From contig NW_026570267.1 in assembly GCF_019649055.1 (NCBI RefSeq), positions 682,001 to 746,000 of the forward strand: DNA of 64,000 nt, read 5' to 3'. This document shows positions 1 through 12,401 of the stretch, piece after piece. This stretch comes from Paramacrobiotus metropolitanus. Taxonomy: Eukaryota; Tardigrada; Eutardigrada; Parachela; Macrobiotidae. Every line of letters begins with the position of its first letter. Positions within the stretch are counted from its first letter, which is position 1. The notes beneath the pieces were generated by a model. That model had not been told where the DNA came from. It saw only the letters and a list, made by a program, of their open reading frames with translations, and did not search any database. The position numbers and the translations under genes are program-made.

Positions 1-80
1 TTCACGTATTAGAGAAGGTATACAATAACAATTCCTTTTATGTACAGAGCATACATAATTAATGCCAATGTTCATTTTAG

Positions 81-3000
81 GGCACCCATTTGTTTTCTGT
101 GAAAGCCATCGATGGCGACCGTGGACAAAATTCTTCACTTATATATTATGAATTATGTCAAACTGACAGTATTTCCGGACTTTGCGCAGATGTTCCTTTC
201 CTGAACATAAGCACAAATGCCGCACGCGAAGGAGAAATATCTGTTCAACGAACATTCGCAATCGAAGACATTGTTGATAATACAATCATAATAAATATTA
301 CAGTTGAGTTCTTCGGAAAAATACTAAAGTTTTTCTGTTAATGCACACGTCTGCAATTTGAAGAGAATTCACATGGCTGGTACCGATTTGTAGGCTGTGG
401 AGGATACACTGCAACAAGATCGTTCTACCATATCCGCTCGGATTTTAGTGTTGGATGTCGACAACCATAAAGCGGAATTCTTTCTGAATTCCAACGCCGC
501 CGGTGAAGCGGTGTCGTTGGTTGAAGCTGAAATCGAAGAGAACAGCTTTCCTGGTTCCCCACTTCAACTGACCAGTGGTCAGCAAATTTTAATCCAAGAT
601 AAAGATCAGGTAAGTGATACAGTTTAATACACCAACTGAAAACATTCTGTTGAACAACCGGAAACAGCAGATATCCAATAATTATCTGTAGGGCATTAAT
701 GCTCGTTTTAAAATTTATCTGGATCCAAACGATACTTTCGACATTACGCCAACGGAAGCTCAAGGATCAGCCTTTGTCTCCATCCGCGTGAAAGATAACA
801 AACAACTGGATGCGGAAATTACTCAGATGTACAATCTGACCATCCATACTCGTGGCGAAGTCACTTCAGAAGATGACGGTCCTAAAGAAAGCAGTGCTAC
901 GGTCCGAATTGCGCTAATCGATGTGAACGACCATTCTTCGATAATTAAGGTATTATTGTTGTAGCTTATAGTACGTATAGTTCGTGGGCGTGTATAACAC
1001 CTGTACAATTTTGGTTTATCAACATTAAAAGTAAAAAAATATAGAATTAGTTCACCAACAACAAATGGTTAAAAATTTGTTACTTAGGTTATTAAACCAT
1101 CATAAATACAATGCCGTATGAAAAGTTAATGTCACCGTTTATGCTTTTTTTTGAATTTTTTTGCAGGGCTGTTCGGAATCGCAACCTATCAACATTACCG
1201 TGGATGAACTCGTCTTTATCACTAGACGCCAAATTCTTCTGGAAGTTGGCCAGCAGTCTAACATTACGGATTCTGATTATGACCTGGTTAACCGGAATAT
1301 AAACACAACTCGCTTCCGCCTGTACCAGTTCGAAGAGCCTAATTTTGCTGTCAGCGAAACTGGATCGGTAGAGGTTGTTGGACGCTTGGATTTTGAAACA
1401 TCCACGTTTCACCAAGTGTTTGTGGAAACGGATAACGTCGGTTAGTAAAGAAACATGAGGCCGCTTCTGCTTCTGTGCTTTTTAATTTCGTTACTTGAAA
1501 ATTTGCCAGGCATAGAAATGCAAACTTTATGTATATGTACAACATCTAAAATCTTTTTGCTACGTTTCATATCTTCTTGGTGAATATTTTGGAAAATGTT
1601 GAATCTGCATGTTCGTATTCTGTTTCTGCAGGACGAAATGGTAAAGTGATGACCTCGTACTGCGTTATTGGCGTGACTGTTACCGATGCCAATGACGAAA
1701 TGCCCGAACTTGTCGCCGATTCGGTACAGCCAGAATATATCATCCCGGAGAATATAATTATGGATTTTCCAGAAATTCAGGCATTAGACAAGGACACTAC
1801 CGCTTCGCTGACTTTCACTCTGCGACTCGATCGCGCACAAGGACCGAACGGAGCAGTGGTGCCAGCCGCTGACTTCGATTTAGCCAATCACACCAGCATC
1901 GTTGTGCACACGCCTAACGAAGTCAACACGACGTGGAGGGCAACGATAAAGGTCATCAAAGAGTTTGACCGCGAAATAACCGCAGAAATTCAAGCCACTT
2001 TAATCGTTCAGGATGTTAACGCTGATCCGCGATTGTCAGCGCAGATCATTGAGCGACGCATTATCATTCGAGTGGAGGACGAAAATGACAATGCCCCGAA
2101 GCTCTTTTACAATAATGAACAGGTTGATGAAGACCCTGTGATGCTGGAAATCGCAGAAACCGCCTCCAATGTGACGTACACTTTTACTTTTACGGATGAT
2201 GATTCTGTGCCGCGACCATCTAATTTTTCGGCAACTGTCTCAGTTCCAAGCGAATTTAGCGAATATTCGCACCACTTTCAGGTGACCATTATAACCGCCC
2301 AACGGATTATACTACGAGTGATTCAGCCTTTTGACTGGTTGAAGTTGAAAAATATGACCTTTTCACTGATTGTTTATGACGACGGACAAAGCGGCAACAT
2401 GGCTGTGGTATCGATATTTTTGAGAATTCTGGATCGAAATAACAACAGACCGAACATTACATTTCCGGAAAACGACAGAAAATTTCTTATTAGAGAAACC
2501 ACACCGGAAGAGACTTTACCACGAGAGTTGTTCAGAGTTACTGCAATCGATTTGGATTCCGATGAATTTCTCCCGCTTTCCTACAGAATGTCCCTTATCA
2601 ATGCACCCGATCTTCAGGATAAAGTGACTATCGACAGCGCAACAGGACAGGTTTCATTGGTGGCACCGGTTGATCGGGAAGAGCCGGTATTCGAGCGTGA
2701 CCCGGAATTCCTTGTTTTCTTGACAGTCATTGATAACGCCAACAGCTTAGCTGATTCCCAATCCAGCGAAACAATAAGAGTGTGTATTTCTGATTCTGTA
2801 AAGAAAAAGGATGCACCATGTTAACGCAGATAACAGAAATTTTGTAATTTAATCAGTCATAGAAGTTGTCACTTATTTGAAAACTTGCTTAATTTTGTTT
2901 GACATTACTGTAATATGTGTTTTCTCAAAATAATTTTCCACATTTTTATTTTCAGATATCTTTCAAAATCGAAGACATCAACGACAATATTCCAGTTTTT

Positions 3001-4626
3001 GCCAATGACACCCAAGATACCGTCCTACTGCTGCCGCGACAAAATGCTGCACAATACGAACTGCCATTTCGATTAAACGTGAGTACAGTACGAGTACTTA
3101 CATAAGCTGCTGAAAGTGAATCTGTCCTGTCTATGACTACCTAACACTAAAATCTATTGCCAACAACGTTTAAAAATTGCACTGCAAATTATTTTAGCTT
3201 TGTATGGTACACGCAGAATTTGATTATGCTAGCTAGGTTCGGGATGCTGATGCTCCTGATCAGTGTGGATTTCTCACATATTCGCTTACCAAAGAGGAAA
3301 ACGTGCCGGTTTACTTGCCATCCGAAAATTCACCGGTTTTACGGTTGAACGATGCAGTTCCTGGCGGTCTGGCTGAGTTCACTTTGAACGTCTTTGACGG
3401 ATCCAAACCGAACTGCGGAGGAGGGCATACAGTCAGCCGCAAGTTAACTATTAAAATCCTCCAACAGGAGAATCTATACACGTTGACCATTGCGATTGAT
3501 ACTGATGCGCCGGGGACGGAGCGAGAGAAATCTGAGCCTGTACAGAGGTAATGCTGGATATAAATATGTAGAAGCAACACAATTAGACAACGTACTTTTG
3601 GTGCTTACGAACTTGCACCAGAAAACATTTACCAGTTAATTTAATGGGTGAGACTATAGGCACCCCTTTCACCCCCGTTTGCTATAGGCACCCCTTTGCA
3701 CCCTGTTGTACTATAGGCTACCGCTGTCGACAATCAACGCATAACAAGGTTCTTGACCTTAAGCCCGCTTCTTCGCCACTCCTGATCTCTGTTAATAACC
3801 ATGCGTTGTCGTTGACAGTTTAATGGTGCAGAATCAGGGGCTTTTAAGCAGCGTTGGAGTGGTCGGTATTACTAGCCCGCCCGGACCCGAATCGGAAGGA
3901 TTGTCGACCGACGCCATTATAGCGATTGTACTGGGTGTTTTCCTGGCGCTGACGTTGATCGTTATTATCGTCTATGCCGTTGAGAAAAATAAGTGAGCAG
4001 GCATAACCTTTAGCAGTGTAATTTTTGGGTCAATTAATCGGCTCTGTTTGTGTCGTTTTGCAGATTACAGCGTAAACTTAAGTCTTACCGGGCAATGGAA
4101 GGTAGATAGAAAAGTGTTGCGCGGGTTATAGGGAAGCGTTCGTTAAACCGGTTTGCACTCTGCACTGTTTTTGCAGATGTCGGCGCAAAACGTCAAGGTC
4201 CCGACGTAGAACCTTTACCAGACTACGTCGGCGCTCAGACAAAGTAAGAAGTTTAGTAACTCCATCAGTGTGCCGAATACTTGCAGACGTATTTTGTAGC
4301 TCCACTGTGGTATTAAAGCGCCTTGACCTCTTGACTTTCTTTTGCTGTAGAATAAATCCGTTGTTTGATGCTGATGGAAATGCTGCTTTACCGGTTGCCG
4401 GTTTTCCCGAGCTCGAGTACGTACAAAACACGATATTTTTCGTACCATCGTTGCCCAGTATGGACCCCAGTAATAGATTATTCTCGTTTACAGGAGCGAC
4501 AGTACATCCGATATTGTATCGGAAACGGCTAGTGTTACGTCCAGTGGAACTGCTAATGATGTGGAAGATTTAGAAGCAGTAGTGGCGCGGACAAATCGCC
4601 AAAACCTGAATAATCGACTGCGTTGA
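81..4626 (+). CDS. Cadherin-family single-pass adhesion receptor, 3' part (5' end outside window)
   Basis: Twelve exons join in one frame (1009 codons plus stop): 81-302, 394-609, 692-949, 1167-1440, 1632-2779, 2956-3078, 3237-3547, 3819-3992, 4064-4101, 4177-4243, 4351-4416 and 4494-4626. All introns are GT-AG. The first exon follows an acceptor at 79-80, so the start lies upstream. Several cadherin repeats are visible through calcium-binding linkers such as DENDNAP, DINDN, DANDE and DVNDH, with a further VRDADAP segment after position 3237. A hydrophobic helix (about residues 883-904 of this fragment, exon 3819-3992) is followed by a cytoplasmic tail of ~105 residues rich in Ser, Thr, Asp and Glu. 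I see no clear catenin-binding region, so this is more likely a non-classical cadherin (Cad74A/Cad87A/CDH23-like) than a classical one; that subfamily is inference. Such proteins mediate calcium-dependent cell contact at the plasma membrane. The donors at 303 (GTTGAG) and 2780 (GTGTGT) are weak. Confidence 0.88.
3654..3722 (+). repeat. Short tandem repeat inside a cadherin intron
   Basis: Two imperfect copies of a 28-29 base unit beginning ctataggcacccctttc (3654 and 3682) and a partial third copy (3711) lie in the intron between the cadherin exons ending at 3547 and starting at 3819. Nothing else is apparent in this intron. Confidence 0.7.
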
Positions 4627-7040
4627 GACTGGCTATCAAAAAACTTATCTGTGGTTTTTAAATGTACTTTTTTCAACCGGTGGGAAATGTGGTAAGCAAA
4701 GCGACGGTTGCCTGTGTTTTCGTGTTATGCAGCTTGGATGGTGTATGACGTTTTCCCAATTTTGCGCGCAAAATTATCTCCGCATGAGTAAAAAATTGTG
4801 AACTATGAGGATAAAAGGAAGTGCCCCTTGATCTGAGTCATCTGCGAAAAATAAATCGTTTTCGATTTTGACTTCATTTTCATTAATCAGTGATTGACGG
4901 TTGGCGAGTGCATGTAGATCATGCTTTTTTGTATTAAAGTTTCTAAAATGCATCTTGTGTTTAGTACAGTATCGCAACACACTTGCTCTAATGTAAACAT
5001 TCGCCAATGTTTCTTTTCTCAAGGACTGCAGAGGTAAGTAAAGTATAAACGAGCGTATAAACTCGTATTAACTCCAGGCAAAAGGTCAAGAAAATACTAT
5101 CATGCAGTGCGGAGTCGATGTCAATACACGGATGCCGAGCCATCTCCACACGAGATCGCCCATTCCTTGGTCGCATAAAATTATGTATGCTTCCAAAGAA
5201 GTGCGTTCCGGCTACAATGAATTAATTATGTTTACAACAGGGAGACTTTTTCTCCGATGGCCAAAGTTATACGTATTCTTTCTACTGGTGCTTCGTGCCA
5301 GCATGTGCAACGTTCATTTTTAAAGGTTTATTGATGCTCATTACAAAAACGTACAGTTAGAAACACAGCTGCAAGTTTGCAACCAACCAACCCATGTCAT
5401 TTGCCAAAGGAATGAAACTGCAGCGCTTATACCTATGGATACATAGCCACTGGTCATTCACAAAATCAAAGGAATTTGTTGAACTCAAGTATGGACTGAG
5501 CGGCTGCCAGCATGCCACGAACTCTATAGTGACTACCACCCTTGATGGCAGTTACCTTCTCCAGTTCGCGTGCGTCCGTGCACTCGGCAAGCGTGCTCGG
5601 GCCTGACGTGAGCAAATCAAGCCTGAAAGCCACTGTGCTGCACTTGCTGACTTGCAGTAAGCTGCAGTTCAACAAACTGCAACGATTACTTAATTATGTC
5701 GTTGACGTTTTTGGGACTTTCTAATAATTAATTTTCTCATTCTGTGACGGTTCACACATTTCGCTAATTCTTTTGTTGCTGTTGTAACTTTAGCTGTTGA
5801 TTATAACTCTTATTGTTGACGAAGCTTCAAAAATGTTGATATTGTGCTGTTATGAACACAAATCGGACAAACCCAGCGCAGTTTTGGATGCGCTGGCAGT
5901 GTGCAGTGTGTGGTGAGGAAGCGGAGTACTACGTAAGTACCTTTGGGCTGTGCGTAATCAATCACCAATATCATCCAGAGGAACTTATCGGATTGGACTC
6001 ACTGCTTTCGGATTATAATTGCTCTGCCTATATTTGCTTGTTTTAATCGCCTATGCTGTTTGACATACTGATTCCGAAATCGCTCATTGCAAAAGATGTA
6101 AGACAGCATACGAGTAGTCAAAAATGACTGACTAACTATTACTTACAGTTTAACTAATTTTGCTTCTTAACTACTTCAGAATCTGAATTTAACTGGTTTA
6201 TAGTTTATACTTTTTTCAACATTACTGTTTTCATTTGGTGAAAAATAAAAACTGGCTGGACAGAAATTACTGATTATTGATAAATATTTAGCCGTGTTCT
6301 CTCGAAATGCCATTATTATGACACTGATATTATTATTATCAATATAGTGACTAGTATTTGCAGCAATAATTTACTCATATTAGTCAAATAAATAATTATT
6401 GATACTTTAATTGATAGCACGCAACAGTCTGAGGAGTGGCGCTGGACAAACTGGTAGAAAGCATTATGTATTGGTATTTGGTACTTGTAATATTTGCTAA
6501 CAGTTAGAAATATTACTGATGTTAATAAGTTAATTCTTCGTTTTTACTTCACCAAATAATTGACTCATTTAGTCATTGCAATATTAAATTTTGTGCTTCT
6601 AGACGAAGGTTATGGATTTGCAGTTAAACAGCAATGCATTGTAGATTCCTCTTGTGTGCGGAGCTGAAGGAACCATACGGATTAGGAGAGCTTTCGGTGA
6701 TTGCCTCCAGATATTACTAAGTTGAAAACATCCACCACCAGTCTCCGACAACGAACAAGATATCCTGATATTGGTCAGGATTTGGCTCTTAATCGAATTT
6801 CCTTCATGTTAAAGGTGTGTGGGATATCTTTTACACGGTTGGCATTTAGACCTTTCTCATCCGTGCAATCTGTTTCCCATAATCGTTACCTGATATTTTA
6901 AAGTGATTAGAAAAATTCACTGGTTATATATCGATTTCTTCCTGGGTAACTTTGTTGATGGGATTCGGTAGCGGGAATTTTTATCAGCGGTGGCGTCGCA
7001 ATCGATTTTCACTCACCTAATGGAGCTCTGTATTTTGCAG
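4627..7040. other. Intergenic stretch between cadherin and BCL9; no defensible gene
   Basis: A possible poly(A) signal AATAAA for the cadherin gene occurs near 4849. The rest is AT-rich with short unsupported ORFs. A GC-richer patch at 5460-5680 and an exon-like ORF starting at 5852 with a good donor at 5936 are the only coding-like pieces; neither joins to a second exon that I can find. The 3' part must hold the BCL9 promoter and a 5' UTR exon, because an acceptor (ttttgcag) ends at 7040. Confidence 0.5.
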
Positions 7041-7077
7041 TTTCTAACCAAGTGGGACTGAGTGATATTCATTTGCC

Positions 7078-9657
7078 ATGCGCGAGCCAAAGAACAGGCA
7101 GAAAAACAGTCCGGGCCCGGGATCCAGCCCGGCAGACTCGTCCCTCTCCGGCCGCACCCCGTTGCCCAGCACGCCGAGCACCGCCGTGCCCAGTCCGTCG
7201 CCGTCGCCCGGCCAGTCCTCGCAGCGGCCTCCGCGGACGCCGATGCACGAGCCGGCTGACAATTCCCCCTGGTACCCCCAACCGCCCTTGCAGCAGCCCA
7301 TGACCCCCAAGACCATCATTAAAAGTGAACCATCCCTGGACGGAATGCACACCACCCCAGAAGCAGCCGCCAGCATGTCCAATCCGCCGTCGGTGTCGAT
7401 GCCGTCGCCTGCGGGTGGCGCATCCGGACTGATCTCGGCCGGGAGCAATCTGATTGTGCCTTCCAGTCCGTTGGATCAGTTTAAAAAGGAGGATCCCATG
7501 GAAAAGATGGCCCAGATGACCAGCAGTCTGGGCGGACCAGCTGGCGGTTCCTTCCTAAAGAGTTTGCAGTCGCCGTCGGCGTATTCGCCCGGCACACCGC
7601 AGGGCTACGTTCCGTCGGCCAGCCCCAGTGGTCTGTCCCGGCCCAGCGTTATCACGCAGCAGCCGTACGGCGCGGGATCCCGCCAGATGGTCAGTTCACC
7701 CAATCCCAACCAGCCACCACCGCCGTCACGCATGGTCAACAACCAGGGAATGAATAATATCAATCACGGTCCGCCTGTGCCGGAACAACCCTACATGCAG
7801 CGACAGAGTTTTATCTTTGTATTCAACACAGAGATGGCTAATCATGCAGCGGATTTGGTGGGTCAAGGGCGTTACTCGAGTATCCTGGATTATCACACGG
7901 AGATACCGGAGACTAGACGATTCCTGGCTCAGCACGGTAACCCGGGAGGGTTATACCTGAAGAGAACTATGGATGGTGGGATGGGGAAAGCCGATCCGCG
8001 GCAACCGGCCCCGGGCTGGCCGCCGGAAATGCAGATGCGCCAGGGTGGAGGGATGCCGCCGTATCAGGTCCCGTTTCCTGGGAAAGGTGGAGGAATGCCC
8101 CCTGGACAGATGCGCCTGCAGCCGAATATGGAAATGCTCCCGGGCGGCCCAATGCCGGGTATGGAAGAACCCAGTGCAAGGGAATCGAAACAGGCCAAGC
8201 TGGAAAAACTGCAGCAGCTGAAAAATAAATTTTTGCCGGCAGAGAACGTGGGCGAGATGCCGTACGGCATGCAGCACGCTCCCCCGCCCGGGCATGCTCC
8301 GTATCCTAGTCAACATCCAAATGACAATCCCAATGTTATGCCGGTTCCCTCGCCGCAGCCGATTCAGTATATTAGCGGTCAGTTTGATGCCCAGGAACTG
8401 GTCATTCAAAAGCAACCGAATCGTATGTATGTTCGATCTCAAGCGACGCAGCAGCAAATGGCAGCCGAAGTTCCTATGCATCAGCAAGGGCAGTTTCCCG
8501 ATCTTCGTGGTGGTATGTATCATGTACAGTGATATGAAAGTTGTTGAAAGCTAGACTGGATTTCTGTTTCTGAATAATAATATAAACATTTTGCCGGATT
8601 GAGGTTGTTAAATTCCTGGCATATGCCTTTTTGCACTCCTTTTCTGAACAATCAATAGGGGAAACAATAGTGTAAACGACCGAAATTAAAATTGAAATGT
8701 TTAATTCTGATCTTTCAGGAGATGGTCATCCCGGGCATCACTTTCCTCCAGGCAATGGAGGTCCGCCGTTCCCTGGCGGTCCAGGCGACTTTGATCCGGC
8801 ATTTGCCTCGGGTACCGCTGGCGCGCATCCCCAAATGTCGCCCATGCAGCGTCCGGGAATGGATCCGTGTGAATATGCGGGTGAAAGCGCCTGGCTCCGA
8901 GGCCATGTTTGACGCTCCCCGCCCCAACATGCACGGGCATCCGCACATTCGACCGCCGCCCCAGACCGTCAACAACACGTATATCAACGCACACATGACT
9001 ATTGAGCAGCTAAACATCCAGAACCCGTCCTACGACAACACGCAGTATTCTCACTCGCAGACACAATCCTCCATGACCTACGCCGGTCCCGGCATGGAGC
9101 CGGTGCAGATGGCCCGCGGCGTATCGCAGGTGCAGATGAGCCATTCCCAGCAGCAGCAGCAGCAACAGCGGCCCATGACGGAAATGGCGTATCCGGTATC
9201 GTACGAGGGCCAGCCGCAGATTGCCATTCGGCCCAACGCTCCCAACACCATCCAGTACCTCCCCAGCCGGCCACCTGCTCCCCGCCCGCCGCGTGCCCCA
9301 CCCAATCTGGACTTTTTGCACCAGTGGACGGGCGGACCCGGAATGAATCAGCCGGGAATGCAGCCGAGCGGACCGTTTCTGAATTCCGGCATGAGCACCA
9401 ATGGCGGTGGGGTGGGTGGCGGCGGCGGCGGGCCCGGTGGCGCCATGTATTCGCCAATGGACGGCCTACCCATTAACCGCAACATGAATCCCAATTTCCC
9501 CATGCAGTCCCCCGGCCCGCCACAAAATCCTGTACATGTGCATAATCCCATAGCGGATGGGAGCTACAGCTCCTATCAGGATTTTCAGCAGCAGCTATAC
9601 GCCACTAAAGTCGGTAATGCGGGCGCGACGGCCGCTGGCCAGCAGCCAATGGGCTGA
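7078..9657 (+). CDS. BCL9/Legless-like Wnt transcriptional co-activator (reading frame disrupted in exon 2)
   Basis: The nuclear adaptor that links beta-catenin/Armadillo to Pygopus. Exon 1 is 7078-8512 (donor GTATGT), exon 2 is 8719-9657. The ATG at 7078 is the first after an in-frame TGA at 7063 and lies just behind an acceptor at 7040. The N-terminus is Ser/Pro-rich. Homology domain 1 (Pygopus PHD binding) is seen at about residues 243-275 with core FVFNTEMANHAADLV. Homology domain 2 (beta-catenin binding helix) is at about 367-395 with core KLEKLQQLKNKFLPAE. The rest is low-complexity Pro, Gly, Met and Gln, including a short Gln run and a Gly run near 9420, as in the family. Exon 2 enters in one frame (GDGHPGHHFPPGNGG...), which would stop at 8910-8912, but from about 8880 to 9657 the coherent sequence is in the next frame: the spliced length is one base more than a multiple of three. 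A sequencing error, an allele or an unseen micro-intron could explain it. Confidence 0.85.
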
Positions 9658-10169
9658 GCTGGCCAGGCAGCGAGTGCCATAGAAATGTAGCGGCGAACAA
9701 GTTGCCAAAAGCACATTGCTCATGCCTTACTCTGTGGACAAGCATGGACGAGCGGATGGCACAGTTTACAGTTGAATGTATTCATTGTGAAAAGTATTCT
9801 ATCCTGGCTAAGCGGTAGTTGAACGGCTCTCTATGTGTAGTTGTATTTTTCTTTTTTTAGTTTCAACATTTATTCTCTTGGTTCTTAGTTTTTACCTCGT
9901 CTCTGTGTTTATTGTAAACTGATCTTGTGCGTAACGATTTATTTGCTGTTTATACGTACGATTCTTTTGTTATATTGGTCGCAGTTCTTGACTAGCCCTT
10001 TGTTTTCTTGTCGTTGTAAATTCAGAAACCTAAGCATGAATGCTGAATGAACTGTAAAACGCTGATTTTTAAATTCATTATACCGTTGATCTGCTATGGG
10101 TGCTGCGGCACTGCTGCCAATCAAATTGGCATGCCTTGCGTACACGATCAATCACTGACGAAAAACAGC
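9658..10169. other. BCL9 3' UTR and flank
   Basis: AT-rich sequence after the BCL9 stop codon. I see no canonical AATAAA close to the stop and no coding potential. It ends where the terminal inverted repeat of the large mobile island begins. Confidence 0.5.
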
Positions 10170-10247
10170 GGTAATTTGCCTGTAAAATCTCTTGCCAGAA
10201 CGGTGTAACAAGACGCCAGATCCCTTCTTTCTATGGGCTATATTGGA
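10170..10247 (+). repeat. Left terminal inverted repeat of the large element
   Basis: Pairs with 22782-22859 in inverse orientation at about 90% identity by eye, with no indels over 78 bases. Similarity ends abruptly on the outer side. Confidence 0.8.
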
Positions 10248-10295
10248 GAAATGTAAAATCAGATATTAAAAATTATTAAAGTTATAGTTTTGTTG

Positions 10296-10500
10296 TTTAA
10301 ATTTTGGTGGTGGGGGACCGGGGTCAAAATTTTGAGGGAGGAGGTAGGATTTATTTTTTGGTGGTGGAGATCAAAATTTTGAGCTTATAGGTAGTATTTA
10401 TTTTTTGGTGGTGAAGCTCACAATTTTGAGCTTAGAGGTAGTATTTATTTTTTTATGGCGGAGGACAAAATTTATGAACTGCTATTTTTGATGGTGGGAT
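10296..10500 (+). repeat. Left subterminal repeat array
   Basis: Four to five degenerate direct copies of a ~48-base unit with core ttttggtggtgg followed by tcaaaattttgag. The same unit occurs inverted at 22525-22736. Subterminal arrays of this kind often serve as transposase binding sites; that role is inference here. Confidence 0.75.
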
Positions 10501-11227
10501 TTCAGACTGTTTGTTTTAATGGTTTCGTGAAAATCGAGATATGAAAGATTTGGTTTCTTGTTCTGCATGGATGCGTTCGAGCAGCCACAGGCGGTTGGCG
10601 AGAATCTTTTCCGGTTGTCACTTTAGGAGTTGCTAAGCACGTGATACAAACCGCATCCTGAAATGCTGCTTGTACTGGTCATGGCCTGTAGGAAAAGCTA
10701 GAAACAAATTGGGCAGGTACAGGAAATCTGTGGCTGCAGAATGGTTTAGATGTCACATGGTACAAAATTGCATGTGATCCTGTCCCAAGAAACCGCCGCC
10801 GCCTCGCATACTGTAAAATTACGCTGTAACGCGGTCTGTTTGATGATTGCGAAATTTCAAATTAACAACAAGTTTTTGATAGGGTCTCGCATGAAAAACG
10901 TATCTATTCAAACGCAATTTGATGTGGAAAAGATTTGAGATAATTTTTGATTTTCTTATATGCATGTTGATGAATATTGTTGTCGGTTTGATCGTGAGTT
11001 GTGTGATATGTATGTGTGGTTTGCCGGAGAGTGTTTCTGTATAGTATCTGCATACTGCAGTGATCTGTTATACTTTATTGAGGTTCGTATTGGACAGTAC
11101 GAGTAGAGAAAATGGACAATGTAATACAAGAATAATTGACCGGAGCGAAGCGAAGGTCTTCCTAATTCACTTCCAATGCATTGCTTCACTTGTGTCCGTT
11201 ACGGAAGTGCGAAGCATGACGTCATCT
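10501..11227. other. Interior spacer of the mobile island
   Basis: No coding sequence recognised. A segment at 11139-11153 (gaccggagcgaagcg) recurs inverted at 20033-20047, close to the Helitron 3' end. A CRE-like palindrome TGACGTCA sits at 11217-11224. Confidence 0.5.
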
Positions 11228-11500
11228 GTAGCCGGCAGATAGATTGGCCTGTTTCCTGTTGGCGAGCCCGGCAGGAAAGTGGTTTTCCTCGCATAAATCT
11301 GCCGAAGTGCACCCACAATTCTGCCGACCCGACCCTATGCTTTGCCTATGGGAACTCCAATATATCAGCCGAACCGGCGCAACTGTGAAATTTGATACTG
11401 TTGTTGCAGTCGAGCCGGCAACAGCACGGCGGGTCTGCATCATGTACACTATACAGCCGCCTAAGCCTATTGTACCAGCACTAAACAGAGAGAAGCGCAC
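11228..11500 (+). repeat. Left arm of the 3.1-kb inverted repeat
   Basis: Starts at gtagccggcagata and runs to agagaagcgcac. Its inverse is at 14056-14334. A translation of both arms is open but has no recognisable product, so it is not called as a gene. Confidence 0.75.
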
Positions 11501-12247
11501 GCTATCCCCTGCGCCGTGTCTAAACCTTGCTGCGCCTGGGCGTGTATGCTGAGTGTGCATCATGCACAGACATCTTCGCAAAATACAGTAATTTTTGAAC
11601 AAATTTATTTTTCCCAAATAACCCCTCCGCTTGCAATTACAAATTTCAATTGTGGATAGTGTATATTATCCTTACACAGTCTTCCTTATCCTTACGCAGT
11701 CTTACTTACATAAAAATTATCACGTACGTTATTTGGCAATTGGTCCTACATAAAATATTCAATACGCCTGTGTTTGAAGAAACTGTAAACGGAAAAGAAA
11801 AACTTTCTCTTGAAAATTAAATAATGGTCTGAAGGAAGGTGATAACTTTCTACCGTACTAACTGTACTAACGAACCAACTCAGACACATCCGCAGTTGTT
11901 CATTCAGTGATGTCCACAAGATGTTCATAGATGTTCTGTACAACACTCGCTTATATACCACAGTTGGTAACATAACAGTCATACATTAGTCAGCACTTCT
12001 CCCAGAAGTCTGATCATCATTAGGGATAGGTGTACTGAGTGGACGTTACACTCACTGATTAGCTATGAAGATTGTACACTCATAGATCAGCTACTGATTA
12101 CGCACACGTAATACATTTCCAATCCTAACACTTTCAAAAAAGCATTATTTATAAAAATTAGAAACACACATATGCAACAGTCATATCGTCAGTTTAATTA
12201 GGGCACCCGAATTTAAAAGGTAGTTTAAATACAGCGACCAATACTCC

Positions 12248-12401
12248 CATAAATCTGCCGAACTGCACCCACATTTCTGACGACCCGACTCTATGCATTG
12301 TCTATAGGACCTCCAATATATCCGCCGAACCGGCGCAACAATGAAATTTGATACTTTTGTTGAGCGCAAGCCGGCAACAGAACGGCCGGGCTGCAGCATG
12401 A
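12248..12401 (+). repeat. Diverged internal copy of the inverted-repeat arm
   Basis: Begins at ccataaatctgccg and ends near gggctgcagcatga. It aligns in direct orientation with 11297-11447, including the ccgaaccggcgcaac block, with many substitutions. Confidence 0.65.

Noticed and set aside
425-763. 112-codon minus-strand ORF across cadherin exons
   Set aside because: Antisense shadow of two well-supported cadherin exons and their intron.
5466-5675. Minus-strand 69-codon frame with a plausible donor
   Set aside because: No start context, partner exon or recognisable product; kept only as a coding-like patch.
7044-7448. 134-codon minus-strand ORF in BCL9 exon 1
   Set aside because: Gly-rich mirror of the Pro/Ser-rich BCL9 coding strand; no own signals.
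8513-8880. Alternative explanation of the BCL9 frame change by a second small intron
   Set aside because: The only GT...AG pairs in the region are under 40 bases or do not alter the frame.
8999-9457. 152-codon minus-strand ORF in BCL9 exon 2
   Set aside because: Shadow of GC-rich low-complexity coding sequence.
11222-11617. 131-codon ORF in the left inverted-repeat arm
   Set aside because: Open frame follows the repeat in several orientations and has no protein-like features.
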